This document shows positions 10,315-20,320 of a stretch of DNA of 64,000 nt, one piece after another. The DNA comes from Colwellia sp. 20A7 (GTDB taxonomy: Bacteria > Pseudomonadota > Gammaproteobacteria > Enterobacterales > Alteromonadaceae), in the NCBI RefSeq assembly GCF_009832865.1, contig NZ_CP047130.1, positions 3,224,001-3,288,000 on the forward strand, written 5' to 3'. Made by a program: the position numbers and the translations under genes. Position 1 is the first letter of the stretch, and every line of letters begins with the position of its first letter. Under the pieces are notes generated by a model. The model made no database searches. It was not told the DNA's origin and saw only the letters and a list, made by a program, of their open reading frames with translations.

Positions 10315-10806
10315 ATGAACAAAAATAATATAAAAACCACTTGGCAAATTAAACATTTTAACGAACTATCCCTTGATCAATTATACGATCTGTTAAAGTT
10401 GCGTATTGATGTATTTGTTGTAGAACAAACTTGTGATTATCCTGACTTAGATAGTGATAAAGATCAATTAGACAGACACCAAGAAACAGTTCATGTATTA
10501 GGGTATCAAGATAACAAACTTGTCGCCTACCTACGTATATTAGCGAAAGGCCAAAGCTATGAAAACTATATTAGTATTGGTCGAGTTGCTATAGCTGAAC
10601 AAGCAAGAGGAAAGGGGTTAGGACATGAACTTATTCAAGAAGCTCTAGACCTATGCCAACAATACTTCCCAAAGCAAAATATTAAAATATCAGCGCAAGA
10701 ACATTTAGTTGGTTATTACCAGCAGCATGGATTTAAACAAGTATCACCAATGTACCTTGAAGATAATATCCCGCACGTAGCAATGGTTAAAAATATAGAT
10801 ATTTAA
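10315..10806 (+). CDS. elaA: ElaA-type GNAT N-acetyltransferase
   Basis: The 163-residue protein matches the ElaA family. It has a start region ending in LYDLLKLRIDVFVVEQTCDYPDLD and a GNAT acetyl-CoA site at IGRVAIAEQARGKGLGHEL (Q/RxxGxG/A loop). The C-terminal YYQQHGFKQVSPMYLEDNIPHVAM is also typical. The acceptor substrate is unknown. There is no clear Shine-Dalgarno sequence before the ATG. It converges with the MAPEG gene, 14 bases apart. Confidence 0.9.
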   Translation: MNKNNIKTTWQIKHFNELSLDQLYDLLKLRIDVFVVEQTCDYPDLDSDKDQLDRHQETVHVLGYQDNKLVAYLRILAKGQSYENYISIGRVAIAEQARGKGLGHELIQEALDLCQQYFPKQNIKISAQEHLVGYYQQHGFKQVSPMYLEDNIPHVAMVKNIDI

Positions 10807-10820
10807 CCATTGCTTTAAAC

Positions 10821-11216
10821 TCAACTAACAAAAGCATAAATATTTGCTATTGCTAACATAAGCAATACCAAAAACATGCTAATAACGCCAAAAACTCGAG
10901 GTTTTGAAGTACCTATAGATAAGCTTAAGCCGATAGCATGTGAAATTCGACCAAGAAATAAAATACTACCAAATATATGTACCCATAAACTATCGACGCC
11001 ATTAAGCTCAAGCCCGGCTAATAAAATTAAGGCTAAAGGCATATATTCAGAAAAATTACCGTGTATTCTAATCGCTTTAATTAATGATGGATCTCCACCA
11101 TCACCCAGTCCTATTTTTAGCTGGAAACGCAATCGTATAATATTAAACGATAGTCCGATAAAAAGAAGCGCAAGTAAGCTTGCATAAAATGCAGTGATGG
11201 TGATATTTATATCCAT
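10821..11216 (-). CDS. MAPEG family membrane protein (YecN-like)
   Basis: This is a 131-residue membrane protein with four hydrophobic segments. The family core is visible as IKAIRIHGNFSEYMPLALILL followed by GRISHAIGL. MAPEG proteins are glutathione-related membrane enzymes in eukaryotes, while the role of this bacterial subgroup is not established. It stands alone on the minus strand between elaA and adk, and the adk terminator separates it from adk. Confidence 0.85.
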   Translation of the reverse strand: MDINITITAFYASLLALLFIGLSFNIIRLRFQLKIGLGDGGDPSLIKAIRIHGNFSEYMPLALILLAGLELNGVDSLWVHIFGSILFLGRISHAIGLSLSIGTSKPRVFGVISMFLVLLMLAIANIYAFVS

Positions 11217-11268
11217 TTGATAACCTTTGTTATTATTATATGATTAATGAGCTTTCATTTATAAAGCA

Positions 11269-11291
11269 AAAAACTCGCCGAAGCGAGTTTT
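11269..11291 (-). terminator. Terminator of adk
   Basis: An eight-base-pair stem (AAACTCGC/GCGAGTTT) closes on a TTCG tetraloop when read on the minus strand and is followed by a T run. It lies about 30 bases after the adk stop. Confidence 0.9.
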
Positions 11292-11321
11292 ATTTATACC
11301 GAATACTTAACTCAATTATAA

Positions 11322-11978
<657 letters not shown>

Positions 11979-12140
11979 TTAAGTGATAATGTTTAAAACA
12001 AGTAAAAATAATTACATTAAAACGACATATTGACCTAATTTAAGGCCATTTGATCATACTAATGTAATAATTCTCAGTTATTCTATTTAATGCGGCAAAC
12101 ACTATACAAGTAAGCCTATAAGCAAACAACCCTAGCATAC

Positions 12141-12180
12141 AAAAAAGGAGCATTCATTCATAGCGAATTGCTCCTTTTTC
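12141..12180 (-). terminator. Terminator of htpG
   Basis: An AAAAAGGAGCA / TGCTCCTTTTT stem lies between htpG and adk, with T tracts in both directions. On the minus strand it ends the htpG transcript. A second weaker hairpin (ATCCAAGC / GCTTGGAT) is closer to the htpG stop, near 12210-12242. Confidence 0.88.
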
Positions 12181-12248
12181 AGACTAAAGTATACTGTTTT
12201 CGATGCTTATATCCAAGCCGACACAAAGTTCAGCTTGGATAGATAACA

Positions 12249-14210
12249 TTACTTAGTTAAGCTCAACATTAGCTTATTCAAGCGACCAACAAAGCTTGCA
12301 GGGTCTTTTAAGCTACCACGTTCAGCTAACATAGCCTGTTCAAATAAAACATCCACCCACTGAGCAAACTTCTCATCATCTTGTTCATCAGCAACATATT
12401 TTACTAAATCATGTTCACCATTGATTTCAAAAATAGGTAATGATTCTGGCACTTCTTGTCCAACAGAAGCCATTAATTTCGCCATTTGGCTACTCATATC
12501 GTTTTCATCTGCAACAATACAGGCTGGTGAATCAGTTAAACGTTGAGATAGTTTAACTTCTTTAACTTTGCCATTAAGCGCTTCTTTGATACGAGCCACA
12601 ACGCCATCAAACTCTTTTTCAAGCTTTTCTTGCGCTTCTTTAGTTTCGGCATCATCCATATCACCTAAATCTAAACCGCCACGTGTAACCGATTGTAGCT
12701 GTTTGCCATCAAACTCATTTAAGTGACTTACTAACCATTCATCAATACGATCAGACATCAACAATACTTCAATGCCCTTTTTGCGGAAAACTTCTAAATG
12801 AGGGCTATTTTTAGCCGCTTCAAAGCTATCAGCAACAACATAATAAATTTTATCTTGGCCTTCTTTCATACGCTCAATGTAAGAAGCTAAAGAAACATTC
12901 TGAATTGCACTATCTTCATTCGTTGAAGCGAAGCGTAATAAACCAGCAATTTGCTCTTTATTAGCCATGTCTTCAGCTGGACCTTCTTTTAATACTTGTC
13001 CAAACTCATCCCAAAAACCCTGATATTGCTCAGCATCTTTTTTACCTAGCTTTTCAAGCATTTTTAGCACACGTTTAGTACAACCCTTACGGATCGCTTG
13101 TGTAACTTTATTATCTTGTAAAATTTCACGAGATACATTTAATGGTAAATCATTTGAATCAAGTAAACCTTTCACAAAACGTAAGTAGGTTGGCATAAAC
13201 TGTTCAGCGTCATCCATAATGAACACACGTTGTACATATAATTTCAAACCATGTTGTTTTTCACGGTTATACATATCAAATGGTGCTTTAGTAGGTACGT
13301 ATAACAATGACGTGTATTCAGTTTTACCTTCTACTCTATTATGCTCCCATAATAACGGGTCACCAAAGTCATGTGATACATGCTTATAAAATTCTTTATA
13401 TTCATCGTCTGATATGTCAGATTTTTCTCGTGTCCATAATGCAGTCGCTTTGTTGATAGCTTCCCATTTAGCCGGTACCGCATCACGCGCTTCAACACCA
13501 GGACTTGTTACATTACCTTCATCATCTTTCTCTTCAGCTACCGCTTCAACAGCTGGTACTTCAGATGTTAACATTTCAACTGATACTGAGATATGATCTG
13601 AATATTTGGTGACTATAGATTTTAAACGCCAATCATCCGCAAATTCACTTTCATCTTCTTTTAAGTGAAGGATAATGTCTGTTCCACGGTTTGACTTTTC
13701 GATTTTAGCGGTAGTAAAGTCACCTTCACCAGCACTTATCCACTCAACACCTTCTGACGCATCATCACCTGCACGACGAGTACGAACCGTTACTTTATCA
13801 GCAACAATAAATGCTGAATAAAAACCAACACCAAATTGACCTATCAATTGAGAATCAGACGCTTGATCGCCCGAAAGTTGAGAGAAGAAATCTGCAGTAC
13901 CTGATTTTGCAATAGTACCTAAATGCTCAATAACTTCTTCAAGGTTCATTCCAATACCGTTATCAGAAATCGTTACCGTGTTATTTTCTTTATCACAACT
14001 TACTCGAACCCTTAACTCACCGTCACTTTCATATAGATCTGCATTTGATAATGCTTTGAAACGTAGTTTATCTGAGGCATCTGCAGCATTAGATACTAAT
14101 TCACGTAAGAAAATTTCTTTATTAGAATATAGGCTGTGGATCATCAGTTGAAGAATTTTTGCATTGTCTGATGCAAACTCATGCTTTTGTGTTGTGTTTT
14201 CTGTTGTCAT
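12249..14210 (-). CDS. htpG: Molecular chaperone HtpG (Hsp90)
   Basis: HtpG is the bacterial Hsp90, an ATP-driven dimeric chaperone in the cytoplasm. The GHKL ATP site is visible at the N-terminus ([41 protein letters not shown]). Middle-domain residues [13 protein letters not shown] and [13 protein letters not shown] follow. At 653 residues it is about 30 longer than the E. coli protein, owing mainly to an acidic insertion around residues 215-240 ([17 protein letters not shown]). A heat-shock promoter stands 120 bases upstream. Confidence 0.98.
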   Translation of the reverse strand: MTTENTTQKHEFASDNAKILQLMIHSLYSNKEIFLRELVSNAADASDKLRFKALSNADLYESDGELRVRVSCDKENNTVTISDNGIGMNLEEVIEHLGTIAKSGTADFFSQLSGDQASDSQLIGQFGVGFYSAFIVADKVTVRTRRAGDDASEGVEWISAGEGDFTTAKIEKSNRGTDIILHLKEDESEFADDWRLKSIVTKYSDHISVSVEMLTSEVPAVEAVAEEKDDEGNVTSPGVEARDAVPAKWEAINKATALWTREKSDISDDEYKEFYKHVSHDFGDPLLWEHNRVEGKTEYTSLLYVPTKAPFDMYNREKQHGLKLYVQRVFIMDDAEQFMPTYLRFVKGLLDSNDLPLNVSREILQDNKVTQAIRKGCTKRVLKMLEKLGKKDAEQYQGFWDEFGQVLKEGPAEDMANKEQIAGLLRFASTNEDSAIQNVSLASYIERMKEGQDKIYYVVADSFEAAKNSPHLEVFRKKGIEVLLMSDRIDEWLVSHLNEFDGKQLQSVTRGGLDLGDMDDAETKEAQEKLEKEFDGVVARIKEALNGKVKEVKLSQRLTDSPACIVADENDMSSQMAKLMASVGQEVPESLPIFEINGEHDLVKYVADEQDDEKFAQWVDVLFEQAMLAERGSLKDPASFVGRLNKLMLSLTK

Positions 14211-14330
14211 TATTTTTACTCTGCTTATATTTCAATTAGGTAAATAATTAAGTGACTTAAAACGAGCTGAATTAACAGCAACGTCTCCTATCTAAATTAT
14301 CAAAAATCGTTAAAATTAACGTTAGAAAAG

Positions 14331-14358
14331 ATGTGGGGGTTGAGGAAAATAATTCAAG
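14331..14358 (-). promoter_or_regulatory. Sigma-32 heat-shock promoter of htpG
   Basis: Read on the minus strand, CTTGAAT (-35, 14352-14358) is followed after 13 bases by CCCCACAT (-10, 14331-14338). This fits the known sigma-32 consensus CTTGAAA-N13-15-CCCCAT. It lies about 120 bases upstream of htpG. Confidence 0.8.
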
Positions 14359-14776
14359 GGATAAAAGTATAAAATTGAGAGTTAATTATTATAAACAATT
14401 TAAAAACAATAATTTAAATTAGCAATTAACCTTCCAATAAAACACTAAGTAAGCTAGATATTCGTTGTGTTATTTACTTTATTTCAATGATTTTCTTCAT
14501 AGTGATGCATTGAAAAATAAAGAGTTTAGGTTGAGAATAACAGCGTTAATGGTCACTCTGTATTTAGTAGTTATATGGAAATTGATATAAGTGCTTTTTT
14601 TATATCTCAGTTTCAATTAACTGAATCCATTATTAACAGTTAGCTGCTAACTGTTAGCTGATAACTGATAACAATGGGGGGAGGAAGGCTACTTTAATCC
14701 TTGGTATTATAAATTCTGACATTGAAAATTTTGATATTAAAAAGAATAAAATTAAATAAATCAGCTGCAATCTTAT
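14359..14776. other. Intergenic region between htpG and recR, with a 21-bp palindrome
   Basis: No gene is seen here. A perfect palindrome (AACAGTTAGC, T, GCTAACTGTT) lies at 14635-14655 and is followed by two further TAACTG-like repeats to 14671. A looser inverted repeat with TTTATTTCAATG and CATTGAAAAATAAA arms lies near 14479-14521. Neither has a clear T tract, so terminator function for recR is uncertain. Confidence 0.5.
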
Positions 14777-15382
14777 TTAAAAGCTATAGCTTTTTCGCCC
14801 TGACAGTGCGTGAGATAGTGTATTACCATCAACATATTCAAGTTCACCACCAACAGGAACACCATGAGCAATACGAGAAATATTTACTTGATATTTCTGC
14901 GCTAACTCCGCAATAAAGTGCGCAGTTGCTTCCCCTTCAACAGTAGGATTAGTGGCTAGAATTACTTCTTCGAACTGCCCCGAAGCAAATTGATTTTCTA
15001 AAATATCTAAGCCTAAATCATCAGGTCCTATGCCATCAATTGGAGATAAATGTCCCATTAGCACAAAGTATTTCCCCGTGAACTCACCTGTTTGTTCTAT
15101 CGCAATAACATCACCAGGGCTTTCAACAACACATAAACTAGTGGCTATTTTTCGTTTCGGGCTTTGGCAAATCTCACATAAATCTTGCTCCGTAAAATTC
15201 CGGCAGGATTGACAATGACCAATATCTGTCATCGCTTTCGCTAACGTTGTCGCAAGCTTACTGCCCCCATGACGATTTCGTTCTAATAATTGAAAAGCCA
15301 TGCGCTGAGCTGACTTAGCCCCAACACCAGGTAAACATTTTAAGGCATCAATAAGTTCTTGTACTAATGGACTAAATTTCAT
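14777..15382 (-). CDS. recR: Recombination mediator protein RecR
   Basis: RecR acts with RecF and RecO to load RecA at gapped DNA. The N-terminal helix-hairpin-helix ([17 protein letters not shown]), the four-cysteine zinc site (CQSCRNF to CEICQSP) and the Toprim domain ([23 protein letters not shown]) are present. At 201 residues the length is normal. In enteric bacteria the upstream neighbours are dnaX and ybaB. Here an ATP-NAD kinase-like gene replaces them 42 bases upstream. Confidence 0.97.
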   Translation of the reverse strand: MKFSPLVQELIDALKCLPGVGAKSAQRMAFQLLERNRHGGSKLATTLAKAMTDIGHCQSCRNFTEQDLCEICQSPKRKIATSLCVVESPGDVIAIEQTGEFTGKYFVLMGHLSPIDGIGPDDLGLDILENQFASGQFEEVILATNPTVEGEATAHFIAELAQKYQVNISRIAHGVPVGGELEYVDGNTLSHALSGRKSYSF

Positions 15383-15424
15383 AAAACATTCTTAAGGTTG
15401 TCAATAATAGTAAATTGAAAATAA

Positions 15425-16624
15425 TTATACCGGACTTGATACAAGGTAAAGTACCTGATCTTTATATCCAGTAGTTATTGGCATAAAGCCAGACAATAAC
15501 TGATCTAAGTCATTATCACCAGTATCACTAATTAGCGGCTTATTATTTAAGGCTGCTAATTTTTTTTTCGTAGCAATAATCATAATATTGTCTTTGCCAC
15601 CACGTTGTTCAAGAATAAGACGAATTATACGTGGACTTAATTGCTGATTACCACGACCAAAAATATGGCCCTGCCCTCCAATTAAAGTAATAACTAACGT
15701 TATATTTTGTTGAGCTAGAGTGAGGTTGCTTGATTCAGAACTCTTTGTTGAGATAAGTTGTTGCCATAACTGCTGTTCAGTTACATCATTAGCAATGAGC
15801 ATTTGATTTTTCACTAAATCAACGCCTAGTAAAGTACTCTCTAAACCAAGCTCGCCCATTAGAAAATCAGTTGTTGAGCCTGAGCCAATAATAAATAAAC
15901 CTTCATCATCATCTCTCATGTGCGAAATAACATCTTCACTAATATCCTGCAGTACTAGTTCATCTAACTCTTTACCGCCCGACTTTACCGCTTGTACGTA
16001 TCTAAGTTCACTCGGAATTTGCATTTCACCAAAACGTTTAGCTTTAACAATCCCTTGACGAAATAATGATTCATCAATATCCATAACATCACCCTCAGTT
16101 AATGTTACTAATTGTTTAGTGACCATTAACTCTACTACTCGCCCTGCAGCCCTAGGTGTAATAGCATAAACACCTGAGTGAATTTTACATCCTGCTGGAA
16201 TACCTAATACAGGTACTTGAGATGAATCTTTTTCTTGTGTATTTAAGGCTACTACTTTCGCTATATTACGCGCAGTACCATCACCACCAGCAAATAAAAT
16301 AATATCAACTTGCTTAGCGAGTAAAGCAGATATAGTGCTTTCGGTATCAATTGCTTGTGTTTTATCTGTTGAGGTTTGATAAACCAGTTCAACAGTAAAA
16401 CCTAGTGATTTTGCGGCTTGCTCACCCATTTGGTTATTAGCAGTATATACAGTTATTTCATCTTGATAAGGTAATAATACTTTTAGCGCTGTTTGTGTTC
16501 GCTCATTGGCTTTAAGATCAGCTCCTAATGCTAAGGCGTGATTTACCATATCATCACTCCCCTTTAACGCGACACTTCCACCAACACCTGCTATCGGGTT
16601 AATAACCAAGCCTAATTTGAACAT
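15425..16624 (-). CDS. ATP-NAD kinase family protein
   Basis: This 399-residue protein starts FKLGLVINPIAGVGGSVALKGSD and has the NAD/diacylglycerol-kinase superfamily motif LFAGGDGTARNIAKV near residue 110. It belongs to the group of predicted polyphosphate/ATP-dependent NAD kinases, distinct from the canonical NadK encoded at 33325. Substrate identity is inferred from family only. Its stop-side neighbour is recR, and its start overlaps the end of epmC by one base, so the three are probably cotranscribed. Confidence 0.8.
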   Translation of the reverse strand: MFKLGLVINPIAGVGGSVALKGSDDMVNHALALGADLKANERTQTALKVLLPYQDEITVYTANNQMGEQAAKSLGFTVELVYQTSTDKTQAIDTESTISALLAKQVDIILFAGGDGTARNIAKVVALNTQEKDSSQVPVLGIPAGCKIHSGVYAITPRAAGRVVELMVTKQLVTLTEGDVMDIDESLFRQGIVKAKRFGEMQIPSELRYVQAVKSGGKELDELVLQDISEDVISHMRDDDEGLFIIGSGSTTDFLMGELGLESTLLGVDLVKNQMLIANDVTEQQLWQQLISTKSSESSNLTLAQQNITLVITLIGGQGHIFGRGNQQLSPRIIRLILEQRGGKDNIMIIATKKKLAALNNKPLISDTGDNDLDQLLSGFMPITTGYKDQVLYLVSSPV

Positions 16625-17166
16625 TATTTGCCTTCTTTATTTTTTATAAAACCATCAGTATTTAAAGGTAAAGGTGTATTATAAAAGTGAGCCAAAGCTT
16701 CAATGAACTGATTTGCTCTTACCGGAAACCCTTGCTGTAAAAACACTTCAACCTGTTGAAAAACTTTGTCTTTAAAATCAATACTATCGGATTGAAATCC
16801 ATCTAAATTATCAGAAGAAACATGGAAATCTTTTTTAACGGCGACATTAAAAGCCCACTCAATAGCTTGTGGAATAACTTCAACCTGCTCAAATTGAGCT
16901 TGTTGCTGCTCATTTCGCCCATCAGGAGCATACCAGTAGCCATAATCTTCTAGTAAACGTCTTTTTTCGCCGGCATGACACCAATGCGCTATTTCATGAA
17001 AAGCACTTGCATAATAGCCATGGGCAAAGACTATTTGATTATAACTACATTCGCTATTTTGAGGTAAATAGATGGGTTCATCGTCCCCCCTAATCAATCG
17101 CGTGTTATAAGATTGACTAAAAGTTTTATCAAAGAGCTCAATTAAATCTTGATAATGGTATGACAT
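16624..17166 (-). CDS. epmC: Elongation factor P hydroxylase
   Basis: EpmC (YfcM) hydroxylates the beta-lysyl-lysine modification of translation factor EF-P. The 180-residue protein carries the metal-binding AFHEIAHWCHAGEKRR motif near residue 60. It also has DYGYWYAPDGRN and FEQVEVIPQAIEWAF, all typical of this family. It is the first gene of a likely epmC, NAD-kinase-like, recR unit. The genes for EF-P and for EpmA and EpmB are not in this window. Confidence 0.92.
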   Translation of the reverse strand: MSYHYQDLIELFDKTFSQSYNTRLIRGDDEPIYLPQNSECSYNQIVFAHGYYASAFHEIAHWCHAGEKRRLLEDYGYWYAPDGRNEQQQAQFEQVEVIPQAIEWAFNVAVKKDFHVSSDNLDGFQSDSIDFKDKVFQQVEVFLQQGFPVRANQFIEALAHFYNTPLPLNTDGFIKNKEGK

Positions 17167-17218
17167 GACATTTATAACTAGGAATATAGTAGCAGAAAAA
17201 TAATAGCGCTATTGTAAC

Positions 17219-17249
17219 GAAAAATGACGCCTGTGACAGCGTCATTTTA
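17219..17249 (-). terminator. Terminator of the mrp operon
   Basis: An AAAATGACGC / GCGTCATTTT stem with an eight-base loop lies 53 bases after the mrpG stop and is followed by T-rich sequence on the minus strand. It separates the mrp operon from epmC. Confidence 0.85.
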
Positions 17250-17301
17250 ATTGAGATAGTGTTTAATATAATTTTAAGCTTATTAAGCTTACATTGTTAA
17301 T

Positions 17302-17634
17302 TTAAACATCATCTTCGATATTATCCTTACCTTTAGTGCGCTCTATGCTATTTAACTTATGGTGGATAGCTGATTTAATCATCATATAAGCACTAACCGG
17401 TGCCGTCAGCAAAAGAAATATAGAGATAAGAATCTCTTTTAAACTTAACCCATCTTGCGTAGTACTAAAGAAAATCATTGCAGCGGTTAATAATGACGCC
17501 ATACCCAATGTGGTTGCTTTAGTAGGCCCATGAAGTCGCATAAAAAAGTCTGGCATTTTCACTAAACCGATAGACCCGATAAGTACAAAAGTTCCGCCAA
17601 TTAATAATAATATTGAAATAATCCATTCAGTCAT
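17302..17634 (-). CDS. mrpG: Mrp cation/proton antiporter subunit G
   Basis: MrpG is a small membrane subunit (110 residues, three hydrophobic segments) of the multisubunit monovalent cation/H+ antiporter. GGTFVLIGSIGLVKMPDFFMRLHGPTKATTLG is the family signature (residues about 13-44). It is the last gene of the operon, ten bases after mrpF. Confidence 0.94.
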   Translation of the reverse strand: MTEWIISILLLIGGTFVLIGSIGLVKMPDFFMRLHGPTKATTLGMASLLTAAMIFFSTTQDGLSLKEILISIFLLLTAPVSAYMMIKSAIHHKLNSIERTKGKDNIEDDV

Positions 17635-17644
17635 AACTTACCTC

Positions 17645-17914
17645 CTACTCTATAATGTCGCCACGTAATAAGTATTTACATACTGCCACAGTACTTACAA
17701 AACCTAACATAGCAATTAGCAATGCAGCCTCAAAATACAGTCCAGTTCCCATATTCATGCCATATAAGATGATCAACGCAATACTATTGATATACATTGT
17801 ATCGAGCGCCAGTATTCTATCGGGAACTGAAGGACCCATTAATAAACGCCATAAGTTTAATATTAACGACAGACCTATCATCGCAAACACAATCAAAATA
17901 ACAGTTTCTAGCAT
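17645..17914 (-). CDS. mrpF: Mrp cation/proton antiporter subunit F
   Basis: MrpF has 89 residues and three membrane segments. The conserved GPSVPDRILALDTMYIN motif (about residues 28-44) is characteristic. It overlaps the end of mrpE by seven bases and is part of the same antiporter complex in the inner membrane. Confidence 0.94.
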   Translation of the reverse strand: MLETVILIVFAMIGLSLILNLWRLLMGPSVPDRILALDTMYINSIALIILYGMNMGTGLYFEAALLIAMLGFVSTVAVCKYLLRGDIIE

Positions 17915-18444
17915 TGAAATATCTCCTTAAGAGGCGCTTCATAACGTTGTTTAATTGTATTGATTAAAGCCTCTTCATCAGTAAGATTTAAAACGTGTAT
18001 CAATAAATAACGTTGTTCCGGCTTTTGACCTTCGATAAAACACTCACGCCATGGATACACTTCAGCACTAACAGTTCCAGGTGTTAATGACACTGTACTG
18101 GCCAATATAGTAATAGGCATACTGTGTGTTAAATCTAGTGGTACCTTAACAAAGCCTGGCGTTAATTTTTTAGTCGGTCCTAATATTAATATAGCAACCT
18201 CAACATTTGCCGTAATAATGTCATATAAAACCAACATTAAATGACGTAACGCTAGCATAGGCCTTAGTACTAATGGCTGCTTAGTTCTAAATGGGTTAGT
18301 CGCAAGCGGAATAACAATAGCAAGAATAATAGCTAAGACAATATGCCCGGTTGATACGCTATTATTTAATAATAACCATACAACAAATAACAAAATACTC
18401 CGAATAGGAGTTGGCAGCCATTTAAATCGAGTTTCTAAACGCAT
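17908..18444 (-). CDS. mrpE: Mrp cation/proton antiporter subunit E
   Basis: MrpE has 178 residues. Its N-terminal half is hydrophobic and its C-terminal half cytoplasmic, with TPGFVKVPLDLTHSMPITILASTVSLTPGT, a stretch typical of the family. It lies between mrpD and mrpF, sharing one base with mrpD. MrpE is needed for full activity of characterised Mrp complexes. Confidence 0.93.
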   Translation of the reverse strand: MRLETRFKWLPTPIRSILLFVVWLLLNNSVSTGHIVLAIILAIVIPLATNPFRTKQPLVLRPMLALRHLMLVLYDIITANVEVAILILGPTKKLTPGFVKVPLDLTHSMPITILASTVSLTPGTVSAEVYPWRECFIEGQKPEQRYLLIHVLNLTDEEALINTIKQRYEAPLKEIFQC

Positions 18445-19976
18445 TACTCGCCTCCAGGAAGAATAATATTAATATTGTTGCTAAAATCATGTAATTGAGT
18501 CGCAGCTCCAATTGCATACTCACTTAACGGTCCTGCAAAAATACTCATTAACGGTGCACTAGCCACCAGAATAATTAATGCAGCTAACTGTGCAGGATGT
18601 ACACGTTCTTGCTTAGCTCTTTCTGCCACTCTTTGTTCTGAAATCTTAGCTTGATGATGCCAAAAAACCGTACTACCTGCTTTAGCGACTGCAAATAACA
18701 CCGCTAAACTCGCGAGTAAATAAAGCGGCCAAAATACAACGTTATATTCAATATTAAGTGTCGCTTGAAGTAACCATACTTTCGCTATAAATCCAGACAA
18801 AGGCGGCATACCTATTACCGCTACCGCAGCAATAACAAAGCAAGACCCCAACAACATGGGTTGAGAAACCGGAGTTCCGGCGGTAATACGGTCTGCAACC
18901 TTACCTCGTTGACGGCCAATTAAGTCAGCTAAAATATATAACGCAGCAGTAACAAGCGTTGAATGAACAAGATAATAAATAGCCGCTGAACTTGCTTCAA
19001 CTGTCTGCACAGCTATTAAGGCCACTAAAGTACCTATCGAAACAATCACCAAATTAGAGACGAGTTTTCTTAAATCTTGGCTTGCTAGTACACCAATGGC
19101 ACCCATAGTAATTGTCGCCAATGCTAACCACCATAACCAACTTTGCGCCATATGAGTTAACTCACCCGCTTCTTCACCAAAGATAAGCGTATAAACACGC
19201 ATCATTGAATAAACGCCAACTTTAGTCATTATCGCAAACAACGCAGCAACAACAGGCATCGCGGTAGCGTAAGTATTAGGTAGCCATAAATGTAACGGTA
19301 ATAAAGCACCTTTTAAAGCAAAAACCACAAGCAATAACAAGCCACCTATTTTAGCCAGATAAACATCATCACCTTGTAAGTAAGTTACTTTTTGTGCCAT
19401 ATCAGTCATATTCAGCGTGCCCAATACGCCATATAGAATACCTAAAGCAACTAAGAAAACAGCCGAGCCAACAAGATTCATAATGACATATTGCAAAGCC
19501 GCTCGTGTATTTTTCTTATCTCCACCGTGCATCAATAATGCATAAGAAGCGATAAGCAATACTTCGAAAAATACAAATAGGTTAAAAGCATCCCCTGTTA
19601 AAAAAGCGCCATTTACACCTAAAATTAAAAACTGTACTAATGGATGAAAAAAGCTACCTTTCTCATCGTCTCCGGCACTAGCATACAAAGTACACACAGC
19701 ACCAAGTAAAGAACTCAAACACACTAATAAGGTAGATAAAGGATCAGCAACTAGCACAATACCAAAAGGCGCGCTCCAATCACCAATCGCATAAACTTGA
19801 GTACCGTCTGCTTGAACTTTCAATAATAAAGCTAATGAAATGAAAAAAGTGATAAAACTTAACGCTACAGAAGAAAACCGTCTTATCGCCTTGTTTTTCC
19901 CACATGGCGGCATTAGTAAGATCACCCCTGCCAACATAGGTAGTAATATAGGTAAAGAAGTCAAATGCTGGCTCAT
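18444..19976 (-). CDS. mrpD: Mrp cation/proton antiporter subunit D
   Basis: MrpD is one of two large subunits homologous to the proton-pumping NuoL/M/N subunits of complex I. The 510-residue protein is almost entirely transmembrane. A conserved segment reads VVFALKGALLPLHLWLPNTYATA (about residues 215-237), carrying the lysine thought to lie on the proton path. It overlaps mrpC by four bases. Confidence 0.95.
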   Translation of the reverse strand: MSQHLTSLPILLPMLAGVILLMPPCGKNKAIRRFSSVALSFITFFISLALLLKVQADGTQVYAIGDWSAPFGIVLVADPLSTLLVCLSSLLGAVCTLYASAGDDEKGSFFHPLVQFLILGVNGAFLTGDAFNLFVFFEVLLIASYALLMHGGDKKNTRAALQYVIMNLVGSAVFLVALGILYGVLGTLNMTDMAQKVTYLQGDDVYLAKIGGLLLLVVFALKGALLPLHLWLPNTYATAMPVVAALFAIMTKVGVYSMMRVYTLIFGEEAGELTHMAQSWLWWLALATITMGAIGVLASQDLRKLVSNLVIVSIGTLVALIAVQTVEASSAAIYYLVHSTLVTAALYILADLIGRQRGKVADRITAGTPVSQPMLLGSCFVIAAVAVIGMPPLSGFIAKVWLLQATLNIEYNVVFWPLYLLASLAVLFAVAKAGSTVFWHHQAKISEQRVAERAKQERVHPAQLAALIILVASAPLMSIFAGPLSEYAIGAATQLHDFSNNINIILPGGE

Positions 19977-20320
19977 ACTTTGCCCTTTTTATTATTTTCT
20001 GGAACTTGCCCATTCACATGATCATTACCTAAGTCTGCTCGCCCTCTTATTGCCAAAATAACGACAAAAGCCGTCATTGCAAACCCAATTACAATCGCCG
20101 TTAATACAAAAGCTTGTGGTAATGGATCAGCATAAACTTCACTGTAACCTAGAACCGCAGCACTATTTAAACTAAGTCGTCCTGAAGAAAACAAAAATAA
20201 ATTAACGCCATAAGACAGCATTGTTAAACCTAAAACCACCGGGAAAGTTCGCGATCTTAATATTAAGAACACACCACAAAACACTAAAACTCCAACACAA
20301 GATGCGTAAAGTAATTCCAT
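19973..20320 (-). CDS. mrpC: Mrp cation/proton antiporter subunit C
   Basis: MrpC resembles NuoK. It has 115 residues with three membrane segments, including LGLTMLSYGVNLFLFSSGRL and DPLPQAFVLTAIVIGFAMTAF. It shares a single base with the fused mrpAB gene upstream and four bases with mrpD downstream, so translation is likely coupled. Confidence 0.95.
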   Translation of the reverse strand: MELLYASCVGVLVFCGVFLILRSRTFPVVLGLTMLSYGVNLFLFSSGRLSLNSAAVLGYSEVYADPLPQAFVLTAIVIGFAMTAFVVILAIRGRADLGNDHVNGQVPENNKKGKV

